Source of the DNA: F23-D06 sp947165685
GTDB lineage: Bacteria > Bacteroidota > Bacteroidia > Bacteroidales > WCHB1-69
NCBI GenBank assembly: GCA_947165685.1
Contig: CAMVBK010000001.1
Coordinates: forward strand, 1 to 64,000
DNA: 64,000 nt
Reading direction: 5' to 3'
Shown here: in pieces, positions 12,701 through 19,934 of the stretch
How the letters are laid out: each line of letters opens with the position of its first letter
Position numbering within the stretch: the stretch's first letter is position 1
Position numbers and translations under genes: made by a program
The notes under the pieces: generated by a model
Told to the model about the DNA's origin: nothing
What the model saw: the letters and a program-made list of their open reading frames with translations, nothing else
Database searches by the model: none

Positions 12701-15700
12701 GTGAGGTCACGATTATCGTGAACCAGCTGCCTGCTCAGCTTGTTGTGAACGCTACGACGGCTACCACGATTTGCGAGGGTAACCAAGTGAGCTTCCACGC
12801 TACTGGCGACGCCACCACCACTGCTTACATTTGGTATCAGAACGGTGTTGAGATCGCTGGTGAGAACCAGGCTGACCTGACGGTCAACTACAATGAGGCT
12901 GGCAACTACGCTATCGCTGCCAAGGCTATCAGCAACGAGGGTTGTGTTTCCGCTCTCGCTTCCGAGCCTGTTGTGGTGACGGTTACTCCTGCTCCTTCTC
13001 AGGTTACGATTTCTGGTAACAATGTCCTCTGCGAGACCAGCACCACCACGCTGACCGCTCAGTCTGATGTCGATGGCATCTTTGTGTGGAGCACTGGTGA
13101 CACCGCTGCTACGGTTACGGTTCCTGCCGGTTCTTACACTGTGACGATGATCACCGCTGAGGGTTGTCAGATGACTTCCGATAACTTCACGGTTGAAGCC
13201 TTCGGTACGGATCTCATCGTGAGCGCAACGGCCACGAGCATCTGTCAGGGCGACCACACCACGCTGTCTGTTGACCAGAACGGTTGGCAGGGCAATGTGA
13301 CCTATGCTTGGGACGCTCAGGCTGGCAACAGCACGGCTACCACGGTTGATGTCCAACCCGCTGCCACCACCACTTACACTGTGACGGCTACGGTTTCTTC
13401 TACGAATGGTTCTTGCACCGCTGTTGGTGAGGTCACGATCGTCGTGAACCCGCTGCCTGTCGTTGCTGCTGTCACCGCTACGGAGACGGTTGTTTGCGAA
13501 GGCACTCAAGTCACCTTCACGGCTGCTGGCGACGCCAACACCACCGCTTACATTTGGTACAACAATGGTGTTGAGATCGCTGGTGAGAACCAGGCTACCC
13601 TTACGGTTAACTTCAATGAGGAAGGTGTTTACAACTACGCTGTCAAGGCTATCAGCACCGAAGGTTGTGTCTCTGCAGTTGCAGTCAACGCTCCTGCTGT
13701 GACGGTCAACGCCGCTCCTGAGTCTGTGACGATTTCTGGTAACACGGTTATCTGCGACGGTGGCATCACCACGCTGTATGCTAACGTTGTTCCTAACCAA
13801 CCGGCTACCTACACTTGGTTCAAGGACAATGTGGTTGTCAATGCTAACACCGAGTCTCTCGTTGTTACCGCCGCTGGTTCCTACAAGGTTGTCGCTGCCT
13901 TCAACGGTTGTTCCACTGAGTCTGATGCTGTTGTCGTGACGGTTGAGCAAGCTCCTCAAATGCAGCTGACCGCTACGGAGAGCACCATCTGCGCTGGCGG
14001 TACCACGGTCATCACGGCTGAGGCTACTGGCTGGAACAATGGTAATGTGAATTACAATTGGTCTAACAACTACCAAGGCTCTGCCTACACCTTCACTCCT
14101 GCTAACGCTGGTACGTACACGTTCTATGTCACCGCCTCCCAGGCTACGGCTGGTTGCCAGGCTGTTGACAGCATTACGATCAACGTGAATGAGATTCCTG
14201 CTACTCCTGTTGTCACGGTTGACAATGCCGTTGTCTGCGACGGTGGTCAGGTTACGCTGCAAGTCACCAATGGTGTTGCCGGCGCTTCCTACATCTGGAC
14301 GAAGAATGGTGTTGTGATGGCTGGTGCCAACGGTGCTACGCTGTACGATTCTCCTGTGACGGTTGACGGCGATGCCACCAACTATGTCTATACGGTTGTT
14401 GCCGAGCTGCCGATTTCCGGCTGCACCTCCAACGCTTCTGCCAACACGGTTGTGACGGTTATCCCGACTCCTGTTGTGGCTGTCTCTGTTGAGGGTAACA
14501 CCACGCTGTGCGCCGGTGGTTCCACCACGCTGCACGCTAACGTGACTCCGGCTAACGCCAACTACAACTATCAATGGTATAAGGACAATGTTCTGATCGA
14601 GGGTGCTACCACGGCTGACTACACTGCTGCCGAGGTTGCTCGCGAAACCGCTTACAACTTCAGTGTTGTCGTCACGGCTAACGCTGGCTGCAATGTTACG
14701 GCTAACGCTCCTGCTATCACGTTCGTCGCTGATCCTGTTGTTGAGGCTGTCATCAGCAACAACATCTCTTGTGTCGGTGGCACGGCTACCCTTACCGCAA
14801 TTGTGGACGGTGGTGTTGCCAACGTGAACGGTCTGAACGGCTATACCTTCGAATGGTACAGAAATAATCCTAACAATGAGGATCCTAACAATCCTTATTC
14901 TACGACTGAGTTCGTCGCCAATACGGCTGTCTATACCACCACTGGCAATGAGGCTGTTGGCAATTACTCTTACTGGGTGACTGTCACCTCCAACTATGGC
15001 TGCCAGACGACTTCCGCTCCTGTCAACTACAGCGTGATTGCTGATCCTGTCGTGACGATTGCTGTTGCTCAGGGTTATGCTCAGGCTGTCTGCGACGGTG
15101 GTGAGTCCATGCTGAAGGCCAATGTGACCGGCGGTTACGGTGAGGTTGCTTATCAATGGTACAAGAACGGTAACCTGCTCGTGGGTGAGACCAACCAGAC
15201 CCTGGCTCTCAACAACCTGACTTACGGTGTCAACGACATCTACACGGTTGAGGTTGCTCAGACGGGTGTTGGTTGCGGTAACAGCGCTTCCGCTGCTCTT
15301 AACACGCTTGTGACGGTTGCTCCTACCTACACGGTGAACATTACCGGCTTCGGCAATGTCTGTGAGGGTGGTCTCTTGACCTTGAACGCTACGGTGAACG
15401 GTGTGCTGAACGGTGATGTGTTGAGCTACCAGTGGTACAGAGTTGCCAACGGTACTGCCAGCGCTATCCACGGTGCTAACGCCGCTCAATACCAGACCTC
15501 TGACCTGCTGTTAGGCGATTCTTACGAATACTATGTGGTTGTGACCAGCAACATCTCTGGATGCTCTGTGGTTTCCACCTCTGTTCCTGCAAACGTTGTG
15601 GCTGCTCCTACGGTCGCTATTCAAGGTGCTAACACGGTGTGCGAGGGCGGTGACCTCACTTTGAACGCTTTCGTCAACGGTGGCGTTGAGGGTGCTGCTT

Positions 15701-18114
15701 ACACCTACACTTGGAACTGGACTGGTGCTGCCAACGGTTCTGCCACCACGGCTGTTCCGACGTTTGTTCCTACGGTTAATGCTAACGACGCTGCTACTCC
15801 TTACTACTTCACCGTTACGATCTCCCGCAACGATAACACGGGTTGCACCGCAACCTCCGCTGCTCACGAGGTCAATGTGCTCGCCGTTCCTACGGTTAGC
15901 GTGACGGCTGACAACAGCAACGTCTGTGTGAACGGTCAGGTTACCTTCACCGCCCATGTTTCTCCTGTTGGCGCCTACAACTATGTGTGGACGATCAATG
16001 GTCAGCAACAGGCTGTGAACGCCGCTACGGTGACGACCTCCATGGCTAACACCGGCACGATCAATGCCTCTGTTGTCGTGGCTGCCGCCAACGCCAGCGC
16101 TTCTTGCTCCGCTACGGCTACTATCGCTACTCCTGTCAATGTTGTGGCTGCTCCTACGGTTACGCTTGCTGCTAACCACACCACCATGTGTGTCGGCGGT
16201 GTTACGACTCTGACCGCTACGGTGAACGCTAACAACAATATTCCTGGTAACTTCAACTATGAGTGGATTGTCGATGGTACTCCTGTCGCTGGTGTGACGA
16301 ACACGTTGAACCAGACGCTGAACGCTGCCGGTATCCACACTTATCAGGTGAGAGTCTCTCAAAACAACGAACTTGGTTGTTCCTCCACTTGGTCCAACCA
16401 GGCTACTGTCCAAGTTGCTGAGCAACCTGTTGTGACGCTGAGCTCTGCTGACGGTCTCGCTATCTGCGAGGGCGGTTCCATCACCCTCACTGGTGTTGTC
16501 ACCAACTATGGTAACACGGTCAACGGTGTGACGAACAGCAGCGTCTATGGCAATATGACGTTCGACTGGACTGCAAATGGTGTCAATGTCCATCATAACA
16601 CCAATGTCAACAACGCTCAGAACCAAGTGACTGAGACTCTGAACACGATTGGTAACTACACTTACCAAGTCACTGTTGACGCTGCCGGTTACAACTGTCA
16701 GCCTCAGGTCTCTAATGCTTACACTGTGGAAGTTGTGGGTAATCCTTCTTGGACTGATGTCCATGTGTATAGCAACAACGGCACGGATGCTTGTCTCGGT
16801 GAGATGGTCACGCTGATGGCTTCTATCCAAGGCGGTGCTATTGATGCTGTTGGAAGCACGAGTGGACATATTCAGTGGGTTGTCACTGATGAGAACGGCA
16901 ACACGGTCAACGTGGGTGGCGGCCTCGGCGGTAACTCCTACGATGTTCCTACGGTTGCTGGTACCTACATCTATACTCCTACCTTCGTGGGTAACATTGG
17001 TAGCGGTTGTCAGCTGACCAACACGGACGATGTCCAGGTTGCTGTCACTGTCCACGAGCTCCCGACTGCTGAGTTCATCAGCGGTGACGGCGTTGCACTC
17101 TGCGCTAACGATCCGAGCGCTTCTGCCGAGCTGGTGATTTCCTTCACGGGTGTCGCTCCGTTCCACTACCAGGTTGTTGACGGTAACGGCAATATCATTG
17201 CCCAGGCTTCTACGATGGCCAACACCGCCACCATCTATGTTGCTCCGACTGAGCAAACCACTTACATGATTACTACGGTTCAAGACGCTTACTGTCAGAA
17301 CTCTACGCTTGAGTCCACTGCAGTTGCAACGGTCTATGTGAATGACATTGAATTCGCTGACAACTTCTTCGTGTCAGGTTGTACTGATAATGGTCAGGTG
17401 ACCATTTCCTTCAACATGATTTCGGGTAATCCGTCAGCTAACTTCACGGTTGTTTACGAGAACGGTATGCAAGCCAGCGGTACTATTGTCAACAACACTG
17501 CTACGTTCGCAGCTCCTACGGCTCCTGGCGACTACAATGCCGTCTTCACCGTTGACGGATGTTCTTACGACATCGTGGTGCGCGTGCTTGTTGGCGACTA
17601 CGGATTTGGTGGCACTCTCCCGATTATGGATCAACGTTGGAACGACGTGGTTGTTGTCAACAACAATCCTGAGACCAACGGCGGTCATACGTTCGTGGGC
17701 TTCCAGTGGTACCACAATGGTGTGGCTATCCCGGGCGCTACCTACTCCAACTATCAAGACAAGGGCGGTCTGAACGGATTCTACTCTGTTGAATTGACTG
17801 AACAAGATGCTGATGGCAACATGATCACCTTCATGACTTGCGAGATGTACTTCAACGCCACCTCCACCGTCAAGGTTTATCCTGTTCCTGCAAATGTTCG
17901 TCAAGAGATCACAATTGAACTTGATTTGACTGCTGAAGAACTCGAAGGCGCTGTCCTCGACATCTACAGTGTTACTGGCGCTCATGTCAGCCACGTGACT
18001 GACCTGCAGCCGATCACTAAGATTGAAGGCTTCAAGGCTCAGGGTACTTACTTCGGACGTATCTTGACAGGTACAAATGAAATCAAGACTGTTAAATTCG
18101 TTATCGTAAAATAA
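778..18114 (+). CDS. Giant secreted Ig-like repeat adhesin with T9SS sorting domain (5,778 aa)
   Basis: This is a surface-exposed fibrous protein, probably an adhesin or matrix protein. Residues 1-21 form a signal peptide. The body is a chain of roughly 60 immunoglobulin/PKD-like domains of about 75-95 residues. Each typically has a Cys in an ICEGG or VCEG motif, a central Y-x-W-Y/F core, and a late GC before the last strand, so one disulfide per domain is likely. Residues about 5697-5778, beginning VKVYPVPAN, resemble a type A T9SS C-terminal sorting domain, predicting export through the type IX system and anchoring to the outer surface. Groups of three domains recur as 272- and 241-residue super-repeats, and a Thr-rich insert lies near residues 1797-1875. 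The OmpA-family gene follows after a hairpin. The function is inferred from architecture; no enzymatic domain is visible. Confidence 0.85.
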   Translation: MKKFMIFLLMAFLYLGTCQARSESAHPNDGRLKLLSWVSPTPSQSFLTRSDAVTAGDFSLTPSGSVNLGVTTNNTKTFTRPTGPELRASGVLAADQTVTSSKWYLDNAVVATSGASYTVSGLNAGTHTLYAEVSGEGFTKTSNPVTITVAETEFTVEIVGLTEACPDQTVILTSVIEGPSQVTGQTYLWKIDGEAAPGVNTNQTYEFIPSQIFSGAEIDSVHEFVVEVNREGCLQTPSPVHYFRTLPVAQLGLTLPTQVCETGNTTLIAENLNAGTAPVAYKWFKNGNLVATTTTNEYVITNADLLEANSIWVAGVYDNVICNTDTVKKDATVVGTYPALAKLTLKSGDQDNLVCENSTVTFTIEGDANATTANGAATYTWFVNDVEVGTTTDLNYNVTLEAAGTYQVKVTGEYANYPCGTSVSDPIDVTVEAAPAIAIAGDNVICQGQTTNTLTATPATYTYAWLKPGATTAVTGNSINADVPGDYTVTGTATSTSGCTATATYTVYQFGGDLQVSASNYYVCPGEVVALNANYEGFTNENITYTWEAPDGVTLSNTSGSTVTATIPSTASGSLTFKVTATAAPGCSIQYNVVVNVIPADAANLTVSILDNPTCVGGQVKAKITNKPVNYNGLFTWYLNGIEIPGENLDSIMLHLNQAGTYTFGATLANTVCNLVTPVTAQNTVTVNDIPEITITGDNVICQNASATMTATKIEGATYEWAQPTASSASAVVNVLTTTIPGVYAVTASKDGCQATAEFTVYQLGGDLQVYASEQDVCPGTSVMLNANLDGFGNQNIAYSWKAGESVIGTGSTINIVATKDTTLSVTAYATSTDADQMTTACAITSSISVNVIDTATIPLTVSLYNEDICEGGQVKLKASVNSSSTAVVDYYTWYMDGIEIPGQNLDTLSMNVFAPGEHYFSAKPADNVCFVQAATDADKTLKVHAVPELTIMGNNTVCNGDTAILKGVLVPAAVEADEYSFAWTGPKTGNDTTLKTTLPGVYTLTAKSGLFGCVATADVTVYQFGADLQLTADKMEICKGGMVVLNANLDGFNNENVEYAWTGNGLDAIATGSTVTATPTAAGPQKYVVTANAGGCTMKDSLNINVIDVVTVTTTVANVNAICQGEQLTLTATSNPAGAASEFIWYLNGVEIAGENQPSITMNMNEAGTYTFAAKANVEGCNTATVSAPVSVTVNPIPVVTILGEHYYTTDANNPAILTANVVPAGNYTYAWNAGTPSADGKTNTVTAYGVYQVTATSEAGCIAVSEPFTVSSMVDMQAHIEGVDNACQHDDVTLTAVVDNDLEGHTYQWMVNGQYITDGHNIAGATTAHLTFNVDSLYKYYGATLTNEFTVEIGREGCATVTAPVHPFTINPVPYVMVVAPEMVCEGNGATLEAAVYSIGENAQYQYIWFKDNNAVDTIDYLNTYNVAAEDIAGHTYAVQAIFQNSACSSDTSEAVTIQFYQKPVAIKMNVSDPSNICETNQATLTITDNNAENTFGAVTYTWFVNGIEVPNVYGNIFTADFDHNGEYSFWATAHYANYPCADIYTDTMKVNVNNVPELAIVGDNVICAGQETNTLTATTGFASYVWTKPDGTTDNAGNTLNANTPGHYTLVATATAANGGCVAIEEFEVAQFGADLQVMADKMELCEGEMVTLNANLDGFIDENVTYTWTGSGLVATTGSTVAAIPAAAGTQTYKVTAATPHCSVIDSVVVTVHALPAAVTATLLTDADICAGEQATLQAIPASTDLAYIWFQNGIQIPGENLNTITVNLNDAGTYDYSVIAINQYGCYTGAASTTPTVVGTVDVPTTTITNTDNTTVTITITNNGILLPIVGFIPVSSSTTTETETTTTTETNTTTETLTLTVDLSTLPVAKVTVHAAPDFTLTGNNIVCNGATATINATSNTADTYTYTWSNGTTGATFTTTTAGTYSVTATDGTCTSTQTFNVYTNGSDLQVYADKMEVCEGEMVVLNANLAGFTNDNIAYTWAGEGLVATTGSTVSATPTMANHTYTVTATTTGTNAGCTMTGSINITVHPVPAQVTVLANRNTVCEGGQITFNADGNANAYIWYQNGVEIPGENQATLTINFNEIGSYAIAAKAVSENGCISALASEPVVVNVVMQPTVQITGDPIICHTDPVVLYANLNDTDASLDYTYEWRLYNYTLGAQTIEGWLPIIGAYTIPNPIDAPAFMDMPILTTAILGNENFVAIDPTLGFPAQDYPYIFTVVVTTPEGCRVESEPYYVYVGEDPEVVVTVDYDTVCAEGEITATAHLGNWNMDNLVAQWQVSTDGGETWTNIDYGTSGILHHVPGVTSQYRIVVTQTTTGCTATSEPVNVAVIVPASIHSIVAINHDETYPTDNVCEGAQLDVTAYLVKLDEDGNPIQYVDNSLTYMWKLNGMELQTVHGAQFSAQAYIYDSDPVDYTYEAYIVYDIPGCEIVPVASNTVHVKRNPIVTIDGNPNVCYYGPSVENIVLTAWVDGRVDLDATYTWYESGQYRPNPSGFDNNYRESWVPTYENPYIFTVEVTNGDGCTTISDPFYVNVYERPYTNITGDASEICEGGNVTLRANLDNYNDPMLTYQWYKNEVNNTHILPGATHEVETFEPVLGATNYIVKVTHLMDFNTQYCVAYDTFRVNVNAIPVVTAMNDLSGVDTICEGRTVKMTATTIGGVAGGEVYTWYRNGEIIENVTTNVLVDAPTSVDNEPAQYVYSVKVRQAASGCESETFTFAPIVVNPNPTIELVTDPIVCAEGANNVVLYANVDPMPATTLTYRWFEDNAPVAVTEDSVYMFTKPYRDYPYSFAVELVNDYGCVARAEASVYVNAAPVVNITATETQICNGGEITLTATLDDWNADMLTFQWYDGTTAIAGANELSYTVVPTVGAHDYHVAIHQLTSLCDATSNHIAVNVVADPVVTTIANNIPEENAVCDGYQVELTANIEGGVAGGETYVWYRNGEIIEGAVAANFSEVVSALNNEPTAYTYAVEVAQTAAGCASTVKTMNAFTVNPNPVIELVTDPIVCAEGENNVVLYANVEPTPATAIEYKWLENNAVFATTTVDSIALTKPYRDYPYSFAVQIVNEYACSATSEALVYVNAAPVVNITATETNICEGGEITLTATLNDWNADQLTFQWYDGETAIAGATELSYTVVPALGSHDYHVAIHQLTSLCDATSNHITVTVNEIPVIASVTASQYNICNGGQLTITATPVDGYQAGEVYTWYRNGVLIPGAVTATINDTPATVDNNTQQYVYTAVVTRPQAGCTSDITVATASSSVVTVYPNPVVVITGDQHVCETDSVFLIANVDTTGMNVGSLHYTWYESGQIRDNMAYNLGDNSFYAEYFYARTEPYRFTVNVERNDVAAGCASMSAEYLVYVYPQPVVNITASETQICTNGEVTLTANLNDNNAENIIYQWYEIRYHDVTTTTSYDSTDNYEYETHTEAYRYNIPGATAATYTTNLAETTTLGVMVRQTNSECWANDEVEIVVNPIPVVTNVTVNGVAVDTVCDGAQVTVAATINANGTPGEAVYTWYRNGVLIEGANEASFSENVYTTDNHVTYNNYTVVVTLPASGCTSEMSAMAGVVRINPAPTTVSISGINTLCENDSTVLTAYSDVEGEWTWSTGSHEQSITVPAGVYTVTLKTVEGCEMTSEPFTVEALGTDLLVSASATSICRGEHTTLYVNQDGWQGNVTYAWDAQADNSTATTVDVQPDSTTTYHVTATVSSTNGSCTAEGEVTIIVHQLPAAFEVTASATTICEGNQITFTAPADPQVTGYIWYQNGVEIEGENQNVITVNFNEAGNYTFAAKAISLEGCVSAEASEPVTVTVTPAPSQVTITGVNVLCENTTTTLTAQSDVEGIFVWSTGDTATTVNVPAGSYNVTIITAEGCQLTSDNFNVEAFGTDLLVSASATSICRGEHTTLYVDQNGWQGNVTYAWDAQAGNSTATTVDVQPDSTTTYHVTATVSSTNGSCTAEGEVTIIVNQLPAQLVVNATTATTICEGNQVSFHATGDATTTAYIWYQNGVEIAGENQADLTVNYNEAGNYAIAAKAISNEGCVSALASEPVVVTVTPAPSQVTISGNNVLCETSTTTLTAQSDVDGIFVWSTGDTAATVTVPAGSYTVTMITAEGCQMTSDNFTVEAFGTDLIVSATATSICQGDHTTLSVDQNGWQGNVTYAWDAQAGNSTATTVDVQPAATTTYTVTATVSSTNGSCTAVGEVTIVVNPLPVVAAVTATETVVCEGTQVTFTAAGDANTTAYIWYNNGVEIAGENQATLTVNFNEEGVYNYAVKAISTEGCVSAVAVNAPAVTVNAAPESVTISGNTVICDGGITTLYANVVPNQPATYTWFKDNVVVNANTESLVVTAAGSYKVVAAFNGCSTESDAVVVTVEQAPQMQLTATESTICAGGTTVITAEATGWNNGNVNYNWSNNYQGSAYTFTPANAGTYTFYVTASQATAGCQAVDSITINVNEIPATPVVTVDNAVVCDGGQVTLQVTNGVAGASYIWTKNGVVMAGANGATLYDSPVTVDGDATNYVYTVVAELPISGCTSNASANTVVTVIPTPVVAVSVEGNTTLCAGGSTTLHANVTPANANYNYQWYKDNVLIEGATTADYTAAEVARETAYNFSVVVTANAGCNVTANAPAITFVADPVVEAVISNNISCVGGTATLTAIVDGGVANVNGLNGYTFEWYRNNPNNEDPNNPYSTTEFVANTAVYTTTGNEAVGNYSYWVTVTSNYGCQTTSAPVNYSVIADPVVTIAVAQGYAQAVCDGGESMLKANVTGGYGEVAYQWYKNGNLLVGETNQTLALNNLTYGVNDIYTVEVAQTGVGCGNSASAALNTLVTVAPTYTVNITGFGNVCEGGLLTLNATVNGVLNGDVLSYQWYRVANGTASAIHGANAAQYQTSDLLLGDSYEYYVVVTSNISGCSVVSTSVPANVVAAPTVAIQGANTVCEGGDLTLNAFVNGGVEGAAYTYTWNWTGAANGSATTAVPTFVPTVNANDAATPYYFTVTISRNDNTGCTATSAAHEVNVLAVPTVSVTADNSNVCVNGQVTFTAHVSPVGAYNYVWTINGQQQAVNAATVTTSMANTGTINASVVVAAANASASCSATATIATPVNVVAAPTVTLAANHTTMCVGGVTTLTATVNANNNIPGNFNYEWIVDGTPVAGVTNTLNQTLNAAGIHTYQVRVSQNNELGCSSTWSNQATVQVAEQPVVTLSSADGLAICEGGSITLTGVVTNYGNTVNGVTNSSVYGNMTFDWTANGVNVHHNTNVNNAQNQVTETLNTIGNYTYQVTVDAAGYNCQPQVSNAYTVEVVGNPSWTDVHVYSNNGTDACLGEMVTLMASIQGGAIDAVGSTSGHIQWVVTDENGNTVNVGGGLGGNSYDVPTVAGTYIYTPTFVGNIGSGCQLTNTDDVQVAVTVHELPTAEFISGDGVALCANDPSASAELVISFTGVAPFHYQVVDGNGNIIAQASTMANTATIYVAPTEQTTYMITTVQDAYCQNSTLESTAVATVYVNDIEFADNFFVSGCTDNGQVTISFNMISGNPSANFTVVYENGMQASGTIVNNTATFAAPTAPGDYNAVFTVDGCSYDIVVRVLVGDYGFGGTLPIMDQRWNDVVVVNNNPETNGGHTFVGFQWYHNGVAIPGATYSNYQDKGGLNGFYSVELTEQDADGNMITFMTCEMYFNATSTVKVYPVPANVRQEITIELDLTAEELEGAVLDIYSVTGAHVSHVTDLQPITKIEGFKAQGTYFGRILTGTNEIKTVKFVIVK
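6170..6402 (+). other. Thr/Glu-rich insert inside the giant adhesin
   Basis: About 78 codons, residues ~1797-1875, are dominated by Thr, with TTTET-like runs and a short hydrophobic stretch (ILLPIVGFIPV). They sit between the last strand of one Ig-like domain and the VTVHAAPDF linker that begins the next. Other domain boundaries in the protein have only the short linker. It is probably a flexible stalk or a slippage-expanded segment. Confidence 0.7.
8980..10330 (+). repeat. 816-bp tandem super-repeat in the giant adhesin
   Basis: The segment starting NPNPTIELVTDPIVCAEG (8980) recurs 816 bases later as NPNPVIELVTDPIVCAEG (9796). The similarity runs through the next two Ig-like domains (shared KPYRDYPYSFAV and HQLTSLCDATSNHI). 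This indicates duplication of a three-domain, 272-residue unit. Confidence 0.8.
11542..13713 (+). repeat. Three tandem 723/726-bp super-repeats in the giant adhesin
   Basis: Units begin at 11542, 12265 and 12991, and the third ends at 13713. Each codes for about 241 residues (three Ig-like domains). All share the block GTDL-SA-ATSIC, then NGWQGNVTYAWDAQA, then STATTVDVQP. They are close to identical at the nucleotide level over long stretches, which points to recent amplification or gene conversion. Confidence 0.85.
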
Positions 18115-18129
18115 GATGTTGAAATCCGA

Positions 18130-18153
18130 GCTTAGCGGCTCCGGCCGCTAAGC
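18130..18153 (+). terminator. Intercistronic hairpin between the giant adhesin and the OmpA gene
   Basis: A perfect 10-bp stem, GCTTAGCGGC with its complement, closes a TCCG loop. It is followed by only a short TTTT several bases away. It is likely an attenuator or mRNA-stabilising hairpin that sets the ratio of the two proteins, rather than a full terminator. Confidence 0.6.
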
Positions 18154-18197
18154 CCCGGTTTTCAAAATAATCACTGAATAAAAAAAGAAAAGATATT

Positions 18198-19721
18198 ATG
18201 AAAAAGAATTTATTATTAGTCAGTCTTATTTTCGCAATGTGTACCGCTTTTGGTCAAGAGGTACAAACAGAAAATAATTCCGGAACTACTACTCCGGAAA
18301 ACTATGAGACTTCCTTCTTCTGCCCCCATCACATCAACGTGCACGTGGGTGAAGCCTGGACGAACAATATCTACAGAAGAGCTGGTATTACCCAATACTA
18401 CTCCCATAGTACGATGTTGGATATTGATTATGCATATTTCTTCAATGAGCACTGGGGCTTGAGCTTGGGTGTCGGTTTGAACCGCATCGGTGCAAAGGCT
18501 TCTATCTCCAAGAGCGGTGTTATCGCTAATTATGACGAAATCCATGACGGTACTTTTGATGATGTTGAGAATTATAATCCGAACTATGACCTCTACTACG
18601 ATGCTCATGGTTTGAGAGAGAAAGAGGTCGTTTGGGCAGTTGAGGTTCCCTTGAAAGCGCATTTCGACTGGCGTTTCGATGGCCGTAACGGTATCTATGC
18701 CGCTCTCGGTATCCAGGGTTATTTCCCGATCAAAGGATTCAACAAGTACAATGGCGAAGGTTCTATCTCCACTTTCGGTTACGAGGAAATGTTCAACCAG
18801 TGGTATATGCGTCATTATGAGGACGGTTCCATCAAGATGGACAACCACTTCGCGGAAGGTTCCTATAACGGCAACGGCAAGAACGTGAAGATGAGACCCT
18901 CTGTTGACATTTTGGCTGACTTCGGCGGTGTGTTCGCTATCGGCAAGAAGGTTGACTTCTATCTCGGTGCTTACTGCAAGTATGGTTTCCTTGACATTCT
19001 TCCTAAGGCAAAGACCACGCTCATCGCTGCCAACGAGCAGGGTGAAATGGAATTCCAAGGCACGCTCGGTTCAGACATGTTGAACAATATGTATGACAAC
19101 GGCCAACTGAAGAGAAAAGGCCAGACCAAGTGGAATCTTCTCCAGGTTGGTGTGAAGACCGGTTTCCATTTCAAGACTTGTTCCACTCCTCAAGAGAAGT
19201 CCAAGAAACAACTTGAGAAGGAGATTCTGGAAGAGCTCAAGAAGAAATCCAATGAACCTATTATTATCAAGCAAGATCCTCAGTACATTTACATTGTTCC
19301 TGTTTGCGATCAGCTGAATAACGACGATGATTATCTGACTCCTGAAGACAAGAAAGATATTCAGGATATCAGCGAGGCTCTTTCCAAAACGAAGATTTTG
19401 TTTGACCTCGATAAAGATATTCCTAAAATCAACGACTACAACGATAATATCAACAAGACGGTTGCCATTCTGAAGAAGAACAGCTCCTTGAAGCTTATCG
19501 TTGAAGGTTACACTTGCGATTTGGGTACGGAACAGCATAACCGCGACCTGGCTCAAAGAAGAGCTAACAAGGTTAGAGAGCTCTTCATCCAGAAGGGTGT
19601 CAGCCCCGACCAAATCGAGACCGCTTCCTACACGGTGAACGATCCTCAAAACAGACAAAACATCACGGATCCGAGCCGCGAGGAGCATCGTGCAGCTATC
19701 TTTAGAATCGTCAAAAGATAA
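18198..19721 (+). CDS. OmpA-family outer-membrane protein, partner of the giant adhesin
   Basis: The protein has 507 residues. A signal peptide (1-20, ending AFGQ) leads into a region of about 300 residues rich in aromatic, alternating strands that looks like an outer-membrane beta-barrel. A charged helical linker (EKSKKQLEKEILEELKKK, around residue 335) follows, then a C-terminal OmpA-like peptidoglycan-binding domain from about residue 395. In that domain LIVEGYTCDLGTEQHN, then RDLAQRRANKVRELF, is the signature; a Cys replaces one usual polar residue. It lies 83 bases after the giant adhesin and ends in a terminator, so the two are probably co-transcribed. Its likely role is anchoring or presenting the adhesin at the envelope; that pairing is inferred from position only. 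Confidence 0.8.
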   Translation: MKKNLLLVSLIFAMCTAFGQEVQTENNSGTTTPENYETSFFCPHHINVHVGEAWTNNIYRRAGITQYYSHSTMLDIDYAYFFNEHWGLSLGVGLNRIGAKASISKSGVIANYDEIHDGTFDDVENYNPNYDLYYDAHGLREKEVVWAVEVPLKAHFDWRFDGRNGIYAALGIQGYFPIKGFNKYNGEGSISTFGYEEMFNQWYMRHYEDGSIKMDNHFAEGSYNGNGKNVKMRPSVDILADFGGVFAIGKKVDFYLGAYCKYGFLDILPKAKTTLIAANEQGEMEFQGTLGSDMLNNMYDNGQLKRKGQTKWNLLQVGVKTGFHFKTCSTPQEKSKKQLEKEILEELKKKSNEPIIIKQDPQYIYIVPVCDQLNNDDDYLTPEDKKDIQDISEALSKTKILFDLDKDIPKINDYNDNINKTVAILKKNSSLKLIVEGYTCDLGTEQHNRDLAQRRANKVRELFIQKGVSPDQIETASYTVNDPQNRQNITDPSREEHRAAIFRIVKR

Positions 19722-19743
19722 TTATTACTATTCTCGTTAGAAG

Positions 19744-19774
19744 AAGGGATTGCTGAAAGGCAGTCCCTTTTTTT
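19744..19774 (+). terminator. Rho-independent terminator of the adhesin-OmpA operon
   Basis: A 10-bp stem (19744-19753 with 19760-19769, one G-T pair) and a 6-base loop run into a T-tract. It sits 23 bases after the OmpA stop codon. Confidence 0.85.
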
Positions 19775-19926
19775 GTATGTATGGTAAATATCAACCCGCA
19801 ACTTGATGGAGTCTTTTGTTTTGCTGTAAGTTGTTGATTTATATGTTATTATTGTGTTTGTTTACAAAAAGTGTGCCAGCATGAAATTTTTTTTTCAACA
19901 AGTGATGTTTGATTAAAAAATAATGC

Positions 19927-19934
19927 TATATTTG
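19927..19934 (+). promoter_or_regulatory. Promoter candidate for the secE-nusG-ribosomal protein operon
   Basis: TATATTTG followed by C fits the Bacteroidota -7 consensus. A TTTG at 19908-19911 could be the -33 element, with a rather short 15-base spacer. The gene-free stretch 19775-20109 holds nothing else recognisable and is A/T-rich; no tRNA gene is present in it. Confidence 0.5.

Noticed and set aside
9916..15489. A very long open frame (over 1,800 codons) antisense to the giant adhesin
   Set aside because: It follows from the biased codon use and repeats of the sense gene; the translation is low-complexity and has no domain or start context. Several other antisense frames over this gene look alike.
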